Below are positions 18,286 through 28,944 of a stretch of DNA of 64,000 nucleotides, piece by piece. The notes beneath the pieces were generated by a model that had not been told where the DNA came from, made no database searches, and saw only the letters and a list, made by a program, of their open reading frames with translations. Each line of letters opens with the position of its first letter. The stretch's first letter is position 1. Location: positions 94,999,283 to 95,063,282 of the forward strand of contig NC_135723.1 of the NCBI RefSeq assembly GCF_964656455.1, in the 5' to 3' direction. The position numbers and the translations under genes were made by a program. Source of the DNA: Halichoerus grypus (Eukaryota > Chordata > Mammalia > Carnivora > Phocidae).

Positions 18286-20351
18286 AAATGTATGTAGTTT
18301 TAACCAGGGTGGTCAGGGATGGTCTCACTGAGAAGGTGGCATTTGAGGAAGAGTATGAAGGGGATAATAGAATGACCCATGCAGATGTCTGGGGAAAAGC
18401 CTTCCAAGCAGAGAGACAGCAGGTGCAAGGCTCTTGGGTGGGAATGTGACTTGCATGTTGGAGGGGAAACAAGGAGGCCAGCATGTTTAGAGCAGAATGA
18501 GTCATAGGAGATGAGCTCAGAGAGTATGTGGGACTTGTTTAGGTAGAGCCTTTTACTCTGGCTTTCATTCCGAGTGAAATGAGAAAGGAGAGTTTTGATC
18601 AGAGTAACATGATGTGAAATGAGATGAAAGGATAACATTGGCATCTATATTTTGAGTAGACTGTAGGGAGGCAAGATAGTGCAGTAAATCGGAGGAGATA
18701 ATGGAGACTCTGACCAAGAGAGTAGTGGTAGAGATGGGGAGAAGTCGCCAGATTCTGGAAATGTTTTGAAGACAGAGTCAGCAGGATTCCATGGATTTGT
18801 AGCGCCAAAGAAAGAGAGATGTCAGAGATGTATCCAAAACTTCTGGTCTGAACCAAAGAATGGAGTTTCTATCAGCTGAATGAGGAAGATTATGGGTAGA
18901 ACAAGTTTTGGGGAGAAAGAGTCGGAGTTAAGTTTTGGACATATTTACTTTGAAATGTCTATTAGATAATCAAGTGGGAAGGATGAGTAAGAGGTTGGAT
19001 GTATGTGTTTTTGGGTCATAGGAAAGATCCAAGATAGAGGTACACAGTTGGGGATCATTAGTATAGAGATGGCACCTATAGGCTCGGGACTGGGTATGGT
19101 CAGCAAGAAGAGTGCACAGATGGAGGAGAAGAGATGCAAGGACTCAATCTCAGCACTTAGAGGCTGAGCAGATAAGCTGGAGCCAGACAAGGAGAACGAG
19201 AAATATGAACCAGCGGGGTTGGAAGAAAATAAGAGAACATGATACACAGAGAGTGAAGCAACAGATGTTTACAGATGCTTCATAAAGAAGAGAGTAAACA
19301 ACTGAATAAAATATAGCTGATATGTCAAGAAAAGTAGGAACCAAGAGTTGTTCATTAACTGGCAATGTGGAGTTCTTGAGAAAAGTAATGTTGGTACAGT
19401 GCTGGGGGTAAAAGATGACTAGAGCAAGTTAAGAGAAAATGGGAGAAGAAGAATTAGATATAACAAGTATACAGAACTCAGGAAATGAACAGAGAAATGG
19501 AGCGGTAGCTGGGGGGGCATTAATTTCTAAGTTGGGGCAAACACTAGCATATATCTCTATACTGATGAGAATGATCTAGTGGAGAAGGAAACACTGAAAT
19601 TCAAGAGAGTGCATTAATTCCTGGAGCAATATCCTGGAGCAGATGAGGAGGTGTTGAATCTAGTGCAAGAGTGGTAGCGGCTTTATGGGTCATTTATTAG
19701 ACTAAGAGGAAGGAGAGTAGAGGGCAGGAACGCAGACTCAGGGTGGGGGTGGACATCAGGGGAGCCTGGGCAAGGTCTTTTCCATTTCATCAATTTTCTC
19801 AGTGCAACAGGAAGCAAGGTCATCGGTGGTGGGAGTGGATGGGGTAGAAGTTGAAGAGAGGAAAGAACTAGAAGTCTTTTGAAAGAGTAGGAAGTGAATG
19901 GACAAGAGAAATTGGCATGGTTACGGGGAAGTGGAGTTGCTGAGTGGTACCAGAAGGCTTGTTGTCATGAATTTTAAAATGAGACTGGTCAGAAGGGCTG
20001 TGTGTTTGCCTCCTGCCCCATGCCTGGCTACAGGTGTGTGTTTGGTAGAGTTGGGTTGAACCCAGGTTTGGGTTTTGCCCAGTGAGTACCACAAAGTGGG
20101 ATGCAGGAGGGATTTGAGGGCAGGTGCAAGGCTGTAGCTCTCATGATTGCCCGAGGCATTTCAACTGGGTAGGGAGGGCATGATGCAGGGGGAGATAAAG
20201 AGAAAAGCTGACATAAATTGTAGGTCCCAGTGGGTCCAAGGATTGTTAGGGTTAAGCTAAAAGAAGGGAGTGAACTGGAAAGATATGAGGAGCTGGTTGG
20301 AGAGAGGGTTGCTTGAAACTGTGATTGGGAAAGGGTGGTACAAGGCTTTTA

Positions 20352-20840
20352 GAGCCGGGGTTGTCCATCACAGTAGTCACCAGTGACGGATGACCGCTGA
20401 GCACTGAAATGGGCCTTGTCCGAATCGAGATGTGATGTAAGGGTAAAATGCATTCCAAATCCCCAAGACTTAGTACCAAAAAAATATAAAATGTTTTATT
20501 AATAATTTTAAAATATTGATTACATGTTGAAATGATAATATTTTGGATACACTACATTAAACCTATTATTGAAGTTACTGTGACCTGTTTCTTTTTTTTT
20601 TTTAAAGATGTTATCTTTTGACACAGAGAGAGAGAGAGAGCACAAGCAGGGGGAGCAGCAGACAGAGGGAGAGGCAGAAGCAGATTCCCCGCCGAGCAGA
20701 GAGCCTGAGGGCTCCGCTCGATCCCAGGACCCTCATGACCTGAGCCAAAGGCAGACGCTTAACCCACTGAGCCACCCCTTTAGTTTCTTTTTAAATTAAA
20801 TATATGGCTCACATTTCTTTTGGTCAATATTGGTATAGGG
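20352..20840 (-). mobile_element. Second copy of the CTGTCCAATAG DNA transposon, split by a SINE
   Basis: The same family as the copy at 2,888-3,200 but inverted: it starts GGGGTTGTCCATCACAGTAG, contains TGATTACATGTTGAAATGAT, and resumes after a SINE with TATATGGCTCACATTTCTTT before a degenerate end GGTCAATATTGG. It interrupts LINE-2-like sequence. Confidence 0.65.
20590..20778 (-). mobile_element. Can-SINE inside the DNA transposon
   Basis: Minus-oriented, with poly(T), (AG)n, and CCACTGAGCCACCCC at the right end. The flanking GTTTCTTTTT at both ends is the probable duplication. Confidence 0.88.
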
Positions 20841-21450
20841 TATTACCACAAGGAATAGTGCTTGAGGCAGAGCAAAGACGTGGGACCAGAGAAGTGCAAG
20901 GAACAGAGATGCAGAGGGAAGGAAGGTATCATCTTTGTGATGTTGAAATCACCAAGACTTATCAGCAACGTTATTTTGGAGAAAGTGCCCGTGAGCTAGG
21001 ACATAACAATGAGAAACAAGGAGTAATGGCCCAGGGCAATAGATGGCTGTGCCACAGACAGACAGTAGGTGGGATAGTCCGATGACAAGATATTCAAAGC
21101 TGGGGATTTTAGGGAGGAGGGAAGGAGAATAGTGTGGAAGCAGTAACGAGGATCAAAAGGGAGATCTGTTCCACATCCAGGGCTACTGGTAAGAAGTCTA
21201 GGGGAAAACTTTTATTGCCACCTGAGAGGGCTGCAGAGGGGGGTGTGTCCTCAGAGGTGATCCAGGTTAGAGCGAGTGGGGAGAGAATGCTGGAAGAACA
21301 GGTTGGCAGTGGCTATGAGATCCCGAGGGCCCCAGCACTGGTGTCAGGAGCTGGGCAGAGGAGCAAGATGTGGGGTGAGCTGGGCATCTGGGGCTTCCTA
21401 CCGTGACTGATATATGGGGTTAAGGAGCTTAATGCAATCACAGCACATGG
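20841..21450 (-). mobile_element. Probable upstream continuation of the LINE-2
   Basis: AG-rich sequence with GATGTTGAAATCACCAAGAC and similar runs that I associate with the part of LINE-2 preceding the reverse-transcriptase region. The orientation agrees with the element at 17.5-20.35 kb. No domain is readable, so this is a tentative assignment. Confidence 0.35.
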
Positions 21451-22099
21451 AGGCCAGGTGGGGAGGGAAGGAGGTGCAAGGGAGGAGGCCTCCATTCTTC
21501 ACCCCTGCTGGAGGGGAGGAGGGGGCCTAGGGAGGGGATTCTTTATTCGGAGAGTCGCGCCTCCCTCTCCACCTGTCCCACAAATGCTCTAATCCATCAA
21601 AGCCCATCGTAGGTCCTCTCAACTACTCACTAGGCGATTTTTTTCCAGCCAATAGCAGCTTCGCATTACTACGTGGAGGCAGATGACTCGTAAATGTGGA
21701 TACTCCGCAGAGTTCTCTCTGCTCTGCTCTGGACCGGGATAGCCCACTGCCTACCGTACACCCTCTCATTCCTAGCAGGTCCAAAGCAAAACACAGTCTT
21801 CCTCCCAGACCTGCACCTCTCAGCCCTGAGCACCGCACTCTGGGCAGGTACCAGCCAGAAGCTGGGCTGGGTCCACGATGCCTCGTTCTCCTCAACTCCC
21901 CATCCTCTCCCCTCCCTGCCCAGGCATCAGATTCAAGACGTCACTAGGTTCTGCCGATGATTTCTTCCCTAAACAGCCCTCAATCTATCCACTTCTGTCC
22001 ATCTCCACAAACATCCTCCTCCCCCATGAGTCTGTCCACATCTGTCCTGGACCCTCCTGCTATTCTCCACATTGCCCCCACAGTGAGATTTTCAAAACT

Positions 22100-22660
22100 C
22101 CCGTCTTTTCATGCCATTCTTTTCAACCTGGAACTCTGCAGTGGCTCCCCGCCGCTCGCGGGACCAAGTGCGCTCCGCATGTCTGCACCGCCCCCTCCCC
22201 AGCTCCCCGGAGCGCGCTTCCGCCACACCCGCGGAGGGTCCCGCCCAGCCCGCCTTCCCCCGCTCCCCCGGGCAGCGCGTGCCCACAGCCTGCAAGGGCT
22301 CTGCTCTTGCCCCTGCCTCTGCGTGGAATGCCCTTCCCCTCCCACTTTGCCTCCTTAACTCCTTATCTTTCAGATCTCAGCTTGGCCATCCCTTCCTGAA
22401 GCTCCCGCACCAGATCGCATCTCTCATGAGACATCATGTATCTTTCCCTCGAAGTCCTAGTAACAGCTGCAGTTTTGCATTTATGATTATTGGATTAATA
22501 TTTATCTCCCCTAGTAGCCTCTCCAAGGGCGTGGCCCTTCATGAGGCCTTGAGCTCATGTCTGTTATTGCTCAATATTGTATCCCCAGCACCTAACGAAG
22601 TCCTGCACACGGTAGGTACTCAACAAATGTCAGTTAAATGGATAAATGAACGACTCAAGA
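22100..22660 (+). mobile_element. LINE-2 3' end with a CpG-dense patch
   Basis: LINE-2 3' sequence in plus orientation: a TGCGTGGAATGCCCTTCCCC run, CTCAGCTTGGCCATCCCTTC, then GTATCCCCAGCACCTAACGA, GGTAGGTACTCAACAAATGT and a final AAATGGATAAATGAACG. The segment 22,140-22,330 is unusually CpG-dense for such an old repeat. An open frame of 185 codons runs through it (22,111-22,668), but it reads through 3' UTR-type sequence and is not taken as a gene. Confidence 0.7.
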
Positions 22661-22839
22661 TGATTTAAAAGCCCTTAAACACAGGCCTTTCTGATCTAGT
22701 ATGAGATTTCCATGGTTCAGGAGCTCACTTTCAGTCTGCAAATGCACACATGGCCCCCCGCTCTGTGGCAGGCGCCGCGCTAGGTCTCCTAGGCCCTGCT
22801 ACTACAGAGATTACGACAGCTTGGCTGGAATTGGGTGGG

Positions 22840-22910
22840 TTGCTGGTAGCCGAAGCGTGTCCTCTGCTCGCATCTCACACTGGAGTACAAAGGCTTGTCT
22901 CTTGGCTTTG
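22840..22910 (+). repeat. Unclassified dispersed repeat, copy A
   Basis: About 66 bp here, including CATCTCACACTGGAGTACAA and AGGCTTGTCTCTTG, align with 24,521-24,590 with roughly ten differences. I do not recognise the family. A related 17-bp block TGGCTTTGCTCGRGAGC recurs near 22,903 and 23,080, and an AATAAA follows at about 23,025, so a long-terminal-repeat fragment is possible. Confidence 0.5.
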
Positions 22911-23814
22911 CTCGAGAAGCGAGAGGGGACAGTCTATGTAGGAAGACGTCTGTGTTCTGGGTGGATCCTCTCTCTGAGATTGGGTGTCCGTTTGCCGCGT
23001 GGGTGGCATCTCTGGATGGCAGGTAAATAAACCCAGTGGCAGGAAGGCACCCCAGGAAGCTTGAACAAGCTCTGTGGCTTTGCTCGGGAGCGCCCACTTC
23101 CTTTGTCAGAATTAGCCTGGTGGGTTTCTTCATATTAGGCCCATCTTCTTAAAGGCAGTAACCACGAAAGAAACAGAAGTACTCCTCGTCTCAAGCACCT
23201 AGGTTATCTCTCTATAGTTAACCCCCCTACTTCCCGAGATATGTACTCTCTAGAGCCACTTAATCTGCAATTTTTGGTGACAAACACTCGAGCTTCTAGG
23301 CCAGACCTCTCTGATTTTGGCTTGCTTGGGCTCAGGGAGAAGGAAGGCAGCAGATGCTTTCGCTAGTGGCTGGACCCTGTGCCAGCAAGCCCCCCGTGCT
23401 GCTGTGGGAGCCCTGGGTCTCTTTTCCTGTCTGCCCTTCCCAGCTCCCTGGCTGCTGACTCTTCGCCATCTGACCATCTGTCCTCCTGCCCCCCACGGCC
23501 ACCATGCATTTCTGCCTTGCTGACACAGCGCCTTTGGGTGCCCATCTGGCTCCGACCTGGGGATGGATGGAGCCCTGCCTTCCACTGCTCCTCTGACCTC
23601 TGCTCTCCGGATGCCCTACACAGGCTCTGCTCACTGTGGCTTGGGACCTGGTGGGACCATCATAATGAGGTTTAAGGGGCCAGAAGGCCACCCAGTTATT
23701 GTAAGGAGTGTGGCCGCACCAAGCAGCACTATTGGGTGGGCGAAAGCTTTTTTCCTAACCTGAACACTTACCCTATTATACTAAAATATCCGCTTAAGTG
23801 TTTTCTCCTCTAGA

Positions 23815-23905
23815 TGGAGAGTTCCTTGAAGGCAAGAACTGGTTTTATCTTTATATCCAGAGTGCCTAGAATATAGAAGTTATTAGTAAATGTTGGTTGA
23901 ACCGA
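23815..23905 (+). mobile_element. LINE-2 3' terminal fragment
   Basis: Matches the LINE-2 tail pattern: TTCCTTGAAGGCAAGAACTG, then AGAGTGCCTAGAATATAG and TAGTAAATGTTGGTTGAA. Confidence 0.65.
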
Positions 23906-24520
23906 AGTGAGGGAGGGAAGAGAAAAGTGCACCGAGGATGTTGTTTTGATATCAGCCTGTTGGGCCGGCCCTGGAAGAAAGGAGGACAGAGGGGGCATTT
24001 GTGGTTGTCAGTGCATCCTTTCCATGGCAGGGGGGTGGGGAGGAGGGGGTGGCCCCTGGGCTGGGCAGGACGCTGCTCTTACTTGGCTTTGCCACCAAGC
24101 TCCCTGGGTCTTGCTGGGTGCTGCACCAGCCCCGACCCAGCCCCTGCCTGGCGTCTGTCCTTCCAGCTGCGAGAGCTTATTTTGCACTGACAAGAAATGC
24201 AAGGGGGACTAGGAGAGGAGTAAATATTGGAGGAAGCGGGAGAGCTGCAGACCCTGTGCTCCCGGTACTCAGTGCAAGAGAGCCCTCCAACCGAAGGGAA
24301 GAGACAGTGGCCTTGTCATTGCTCTTCTTTCTTTCTTTTCCTTTTTAAAAATTATAAAAGTAATGCATGTTAATGGAGAAAAAGACAACAGTTATAAAAG
24401 TCTTCTGCTTGCTCCCAGTTCCATACCATAACACCAACCACTGTTAACAACTCTTTGAGAAGCCTCCTGGAAATGTTCTGTTATACAAAACTATATATTA
24501 TACAAAAGCATAATATACAA

Positions 24521-24590
24521 AAGGTTGCTTGTAGCCTAAGCATGTCTTCTGCTGGCATCTCACACTTGGGTACAAAGGCTTGTCTCTTGT
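24521..24590 (+). repeat. Unclassified dispersed repeat, copy B
   Basis: Contains GGTTGCTTGTAGCCTAAGCA, CATCTCACACTTGGGTACAA and AGGCTTGTCTCTTG, matching copy A at 22,840-22,910. The similarity stops at a TATGTATACACA run. Its flanks are AT-rich. Confidence 0.5.
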
Positions 24591-24635
24591 ATGTATACAC
24601 AAAATCTCCAGCGTGCCTAGAATGTAGATATAAAA

Positions 24636-24670
24636 TACATATATATACATATATATGTATATATAGATCT
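24636..24670. repeat. AT/ACAT low-complexity tract
   Basis: ACATATATATACATATATAT repeats. Confidence 0.8.
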
Positions 24671-24901
24671 CATATATACAAAACGTGAGTGTGAATACAT
24701 ACATGCAGATGGACAGACAGACAGAAAGGCACCAGTACTTCAGTGAGGGATGGAGTCGGAGGCTTACCTGAAGAGGTTGTCGATGCACCAGGCTGGGGCT
24801 CTTGAAGGGAAGAAATGAGGGACTGCAAGGGTGTACATGGGGGGCAGAAGTATACAAATAGTAAAATATTTGTATTGCAATTTTTCTCTTTTTTTGCATT
24901 G

Positions 24902-24905
<4 letters not shown>

Positions 24906-24932
<27 letters not shown>
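24906..24932. repeat. Poly(T) run
   Basis: About 27 consecutive T between two GCAATTTTT-like segments. It may be a retroposon tail, but no body is recognisable beside it. Confidence 0.85.
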
Positions 24933-24954
24933 GCAGTTTTGGAGTTGAAAAAAG

Positions 24955-25110
24955 AAATCCAACATCTGGTTGGCTTCAGTTTCCTTACCTGAAAAATGGG
25001 ATAATAATGTACCTTCCTCACAGGTTTATTGTGAGGATAAAATAGGGGGGATATGTTTAAAGTGCTTAGTCTTGTGCCTGGCTGCACACATAAGCTGCAG
25101 CTCAGTGTGC
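24955..25110 (-). mobile_element. MIR SINE fragment
   Basis: Inverted MIR core: GGCTTCAGTTTCCTTACCTG, AAAATGGGATAATAATGTAC and CTCACAGGTTTATTGTGAGG, then TGCTTAGTCTTGTGCCTGGC. Confidence 0.75.
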
Positions 25111-25911
25111 TATTATTATTGGTGGTGGTGGCGTTACGTGGTGGTGACGTTATGGTGGTTGCGGTTCCTGCCCTTGTCTCAGCATCCCGCACCACGTCCG
25201 GAGCGTTGTTGACCCTCTGTCTGCAGCCAGCATACAGAAAGAACTCGGTGATGACATCCCTCTTTTCATTTCGGAATTCCTTGCCCTGGTTCCCTCCTTT
25301 TTTTTTTTTTTTCCTCGACTGCCTCTAACTTCTTGTTTATGTTGTGTGCCCTTGAAGCAAACCTTCTGAGACCTGGTGAATATCGGTCCTCGGAGGTGTG
25401 CAGAGATGTTTTCGGTAGCAAAAGGTCACGTCCTCTCTCTCGCCTGGCCCCAGAGAACATCTACTCACTTTCTACACTTTACACCTACTGCCCAAAAAAG
25501 CCAATTAGAATTGCTTACTTAAGAAAATACCTAAGAATCCGTAGGGCTGCCCCTGTTCATTGTGTGCATTGTGTGACCCTGAAGCTACGCTTGAGATGTC
25601 TCAGCCTAGTGAATGTGTCCTTCTGGGATGCTCTGCAGCGTTTCTACTTGTATTTAGAAAAGCTGGCTTAAAACTCTTAGGTTTAATATTCTGTATCCCA
25701 AATGCTCTTAGTTGTCAGTAAAACGAAGCCTGCCTACGCACTCTTCTATTCTTGATTTATAAATAGGTTCAGCTGCCTAACAATTAAACGTACTATATTT
25801 CGCACACGCACATTCCTTAAGGAGACATTTGGAGGGTAGTCGGCTTTTACTCTTGCAATGCTATCTGGAAACCATCTTCCTAGCTTTTATCCCCAAGTGG
25901 GTGTATAGTTC

Positions 25912-26240
25912 ACTGTTGAACAACGTGGGGGTCAGGGGCCCTGACCCCTGTGCAGTCAAAAATCTGCCTATAACTTTTGACTCCCCCAGACTTTACTAAT
26001 AGACTGTTGTCTGGAAGTAACATAAGCAGACCATGAACACATATTTTGTATGCTATATGTATTATATGATGTATTCTCACAATAAAGGAAGCTAGAGAAA
26101 AGAAAATGTTAATTAGATCTTAAGGAAGAGAAAATACATTTACAGTACTGTATTCCTCAAAAGACAAAACAAAACAAAACCCTGCGTATAGATAGACCCG
26201 CACAGTTCAAACCAATGTCGTTCAAGGGCCAACTGTCTTT
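25912..26240 (+). mobile_element. Tigger-like non-autonomous DNA transposon
   Basis: Inverted ends: CACTGTTGAACAACGTGGGG at the left and GTCGTTCAAGGGCCAACTGT at the right, with CAGTCAAAAATCTGCCTATA and ACCCGCACAGTTCAAACC inside. This pattern is that of pogo/Tigger-type MITEs (CAGTTGACCCTTGAACAAC ends). The family is assigned from memory. Confidence 0.65.
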
Positions 26241-26634
26241 TGAAGGGTTGGCAGTGAGACTTTGGGTCCGTAAAGCCCAAGACACCATCTCCGACATGCA
26301 CGGAAAATCTAGTATCAAATTTCTAGCAGATCTTCATAGGGACAGGCCCAGAACCAGCTCCTACGTGTCAGAGGAGGTCTGCACTGCAGGCTCAGTATCA
26401 TACTTGGCCACACGTGCTTGTGGCTGAGAGAAATCCCGGGGCAGACAGTAGGACGCTAGAGAAAAGAAAAGATGAGTGGGGTCATAGAAGGAGATGAACG
26501 TAGAATTAGTTACTCCATAAGGTGGAAGAAAGGAGCAGGGCTTTGCGTGTACCAAGGCCCATGAGAGGTCTGCCTGCCAACCCCAAGGGGAAACTGGCTC
26601 TAGGTTAACCCACCAGAATTTCCTTTCTGGGCAG

Positions 26635-26850
26635 AACTGGGACTTGAATAATAATACTGAGCATTATATGGCACTTTCAGATATGGAGTTTTATTTGTTT
26701 TTCCATACAATGCAATAAGGTCGGTGGATTGAAGATCACCCTTTTTTTACAGAGAAAATGAAGCAGAGAGAATGAAGACACTTGTCACTTATTTTGGGCA
26801 CTCAGGCTGGGTCTCTGAAGCCTGACCTCACTCTGCTCTCTTGTATCCAG
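26635..26850 (+). mobile_element. MIR SINE fragment
   Basis: Degraded MIR in plus orientation: CTGAGCATTATATGGCACTT, TTTTTACAGAGAAAATGAAG, then a GGCACTCAGGCTGGGTCTC region. Confidence 0.5.
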
Positions 26851-26987
26851 GGTTGCTTTACCTGACACCAGAGCATAGGGGAATGAGCTCTCACATTACA
26901 GCCCTCAAGATACCCAGTTCTAGTCTAGACCCTGAAGCTTACTGGGTAGGACCTGGCCGCATCACCTAAGCTTCCAGCCTGTTTTCT

Positions 26988-27188
26988 TTCTTTTTTTTTT
27001 TTTTCAGATTTTATTTATTTATTTGACAGAGAGAGACACAGCGAGAGAGGAAACACAAGCAGGGGGAGGGGGAGAGGGAGAAGCAGGCCTCCCGCTGAGC
27101 AGGGAGCCCAAAGAGGGGCTCCCAGGACCCTGAGATCATGACCTGAGCCCAAGGCAGACGCTTAACGACTGAGCCCCCCAGGAGCCCC
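26988..27188 (-). mobile_element. Can-SINE upstream of ZYX
   Basis: Minus-oriented SINE with poly(T), (GA)n and ACTGAGCCCCCCAGGAGCCC at the right end. Duplication CCAGCCTGTTTTCTT at 26973-26987 and 27189-27203. Confidence 0.92.
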
Positions 27189-28079
27189 CCAGCCTGTTTT
27201 CTTGTGGCAAATGTGAGGGCTGAGTCTGGAAGGTCTCTAGAGCATGGCCCAGAGGCCCGCTGACAGTAGGGTATGGCCCATTTGGAGGGCCAAGGACTGG
27301 AAGTGCCTATTGAGTATGGTGCCGACTGCCTTGGATAGCAGTGAAGGTTGGCAGCACAGAATGAGAGAAAAGGAAGCACCCGCGGGTGATACATTGGCCC
27401 CACAGGCCGAAATGCCATATGTCTGCCTACTCTGCAGGTAGTGATGTGCTGGAATTCAGGCAGCAATTTGGTAAATTTCCATGTTCAATTAAAAACAAAG
27501 AAAAAAAAAAAGCGCCTAGGTCTGTCCCTTTTGCGTAGCCAGGGGCTGAGTCCCAGGCTGAGGAATCCGGTCGGACCAGTGGGGGGGCTCCACCGAACGC
27601 AGGCTCCGCTTGCCCCGGGGCAAAGGCTCTCGGAAGGGTGGGTCACGGTGGGCGCTGAAGTCCTGGCGAAGCCCTGTCGCCCGGGTCCACATCCGTCCTC
27701 CCGTCGGCCGCCCTCGCCTCCGCCCCGCCCCCCACCTCCATTCCCGGTCTCTCCCTCCCGCGAAGCTTAACTGATCTGCAGGCGGGGGCGCGGGTGATGC
27801 GAATTCCTAGAAGCCTTAGGCGGCTGCCCAAGATTTGAAGTTAGGATCCTCCAAGGACCCTCGAGGTTCGTGCTCACACCCCGCCTCGGGGTCACAGAAG
27901 GGCCCGGGGGGGCGTGGGCAGGGAGAACCCCCACTCACCATCCCCGTCCACCCTGGAGCCCGTTTCCGTCCCAGTCCTGCCGGTCTGGGCTGAGCCGGAG
28001 GGGACGGGGCCCGGGGCCGGCGGCTGGGTGGGAGGCGGAGGAGCGGCTGGAGGTGGCGGGGGCAGGTAGCGGCAGGCCG

Positions 28080-28180
28080 GGAGAGGAGGGGGCTGCGCCG
28101 CGGCGGACGCGCAGTCGGGCCGCTTCGCCACCTCTGGGGCAGCCGCTCGACCTCCGCGGGCTCCGCCGGGAGTGGAGACG
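28080..28180 (+). other. ZYX: ZYX untranslated exon 1 (3' boundary clear, 5' end approximate)
   Basis: A strong donor follows GAGTGGAGACG at 28180 (GTGAGTCAG from 28181). It suits the non-coding first exon known for ZYX. The transcription start is not readable; the start given is a placeholder. A second possible donor, GCG followed by GTGAGG, lies at 28,590/28,591. Confidence 0.5.
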
Positions 28181-28736
28181 GTGAGTCAGATCTCGGGCAC
28201 CCGCGGGTCGGGCGGGGGGTGGGGGGGCAGGTGGTGGCGGTGGCGAGTCAGGAAATGACATCAGAGGCCTGTGCCTGGGGAGGGGAGGTCTGGGCCCGGC
28301 CCGGGCGGCGGGGCGGGAGGACCTTGGCTGAGCCTCGGGCCCCGGGTCCGGAGGAGGGCCCCTTCCTGGGGGAGTTTCCTGCCGGGTCCGCCCTCCCCGC
28401 CTCTTCCCGCCCCCTCTCCGGGCAGCTCCTTGTATGGTCTGAGCGCCGCTCTCTCCCCGCCCCCTCCTTCCCTCCCTCTTCCCTGCGTCCCTCCCCGCCA
28501 GGCTGGAGGCTGCTCGGGACCCGGACGCAGAGTCCTCGGACCCGGCTGCGAGGCGGCCACGAGAGACGCGGCGCGCACGCTCCGGCCCGCGGTGAGGTGC
28601 AGGGAGCCGCCCGGCGGCCGCGCACGGGGAGGGGCGGGGGCGCGGGCGCCGCGGGGAGCCGGGCCGGCTGGGGGTCGTCCGCCCGGGCCCGGCGCCGCGT
28701 AACCTGGCCGCCCACCCCCAGCAGCCCGGCCTGGCC

Positions 28737-28944
28737 ATGGCGGCCCCCCGCCCGCCTCCCGCGATCTCCGTCTCGGTCTCGGCTCCGGCTTTTTACGCCC
28801 CGCAGAAGAAGTTCGGCCCGGTGGTGGCCCCAAAGCCCAAAGTGAATCCTTTCCGGCCCGGGGACAGCGAGGCTCCCCCGGCCGCCGGGGCCCAGCGCGC
28901 GCAGATGGGCCGGGTGGGCGAGATCCCCCCGCCGCCCCCGGAAG
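28737..28944 (+). CDS. ZYX: ZYX coding exon 1 (start codon)
   Basis: Residues 1-69: [20 protein letters not shown] through the alpha-actinin-binding N terminus to EIPPPPPE. The acceptor is a tandem CAGCAG (exon from 28722 or 28725), so two 5' UTR forms differing by 3 nt are possible without effect on the protein. Confidence 0.95.

Larger units (their letters stand above)
17515..20351 (-). mobile_element. Decayed LINE-2 with reverse-transcriptase remnants
   Basis: A minus-oriented LINE-2, read from its 3' end on +: (ATTC)n and GTATTTCTTGAGCACCTCTA at 17,520-17,590, then the 3' UTR, then ORF2. Two Can-SINEs interrupt it (17,818-18,035 and 18,077-18,285). Minus-strand reading gives protein-like runs of the L2 type: a C-terminal HLLSLCLEGFSPDICMGHS near 18.4 kb, and LDISAIFYSVVYSLLYEA near 19.3 kb, which corresponds to the LDLSAAFDTVDHSLLLE block of reverse transcriptases. 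The YADD active-site box reads Y-T-N-D at 19,065-19,054. The frame is broken many times, so the copy is inactive and ancient. It probably continues beyond a DNA transposon at 20.35-20.84 kb. Confidence 0.7.

Noticed and set aside
22111..22668. 185-codon plus-strand frame as a gene
   Set aside because: It runs through LINE-2 3' UTR sequence including the canonical tail.
27560..28180. CArG box for SRF control of ZYX
   Set aside because: Expected from the biology of ZYX, but no CC(A/T)6GG was seen in the island.
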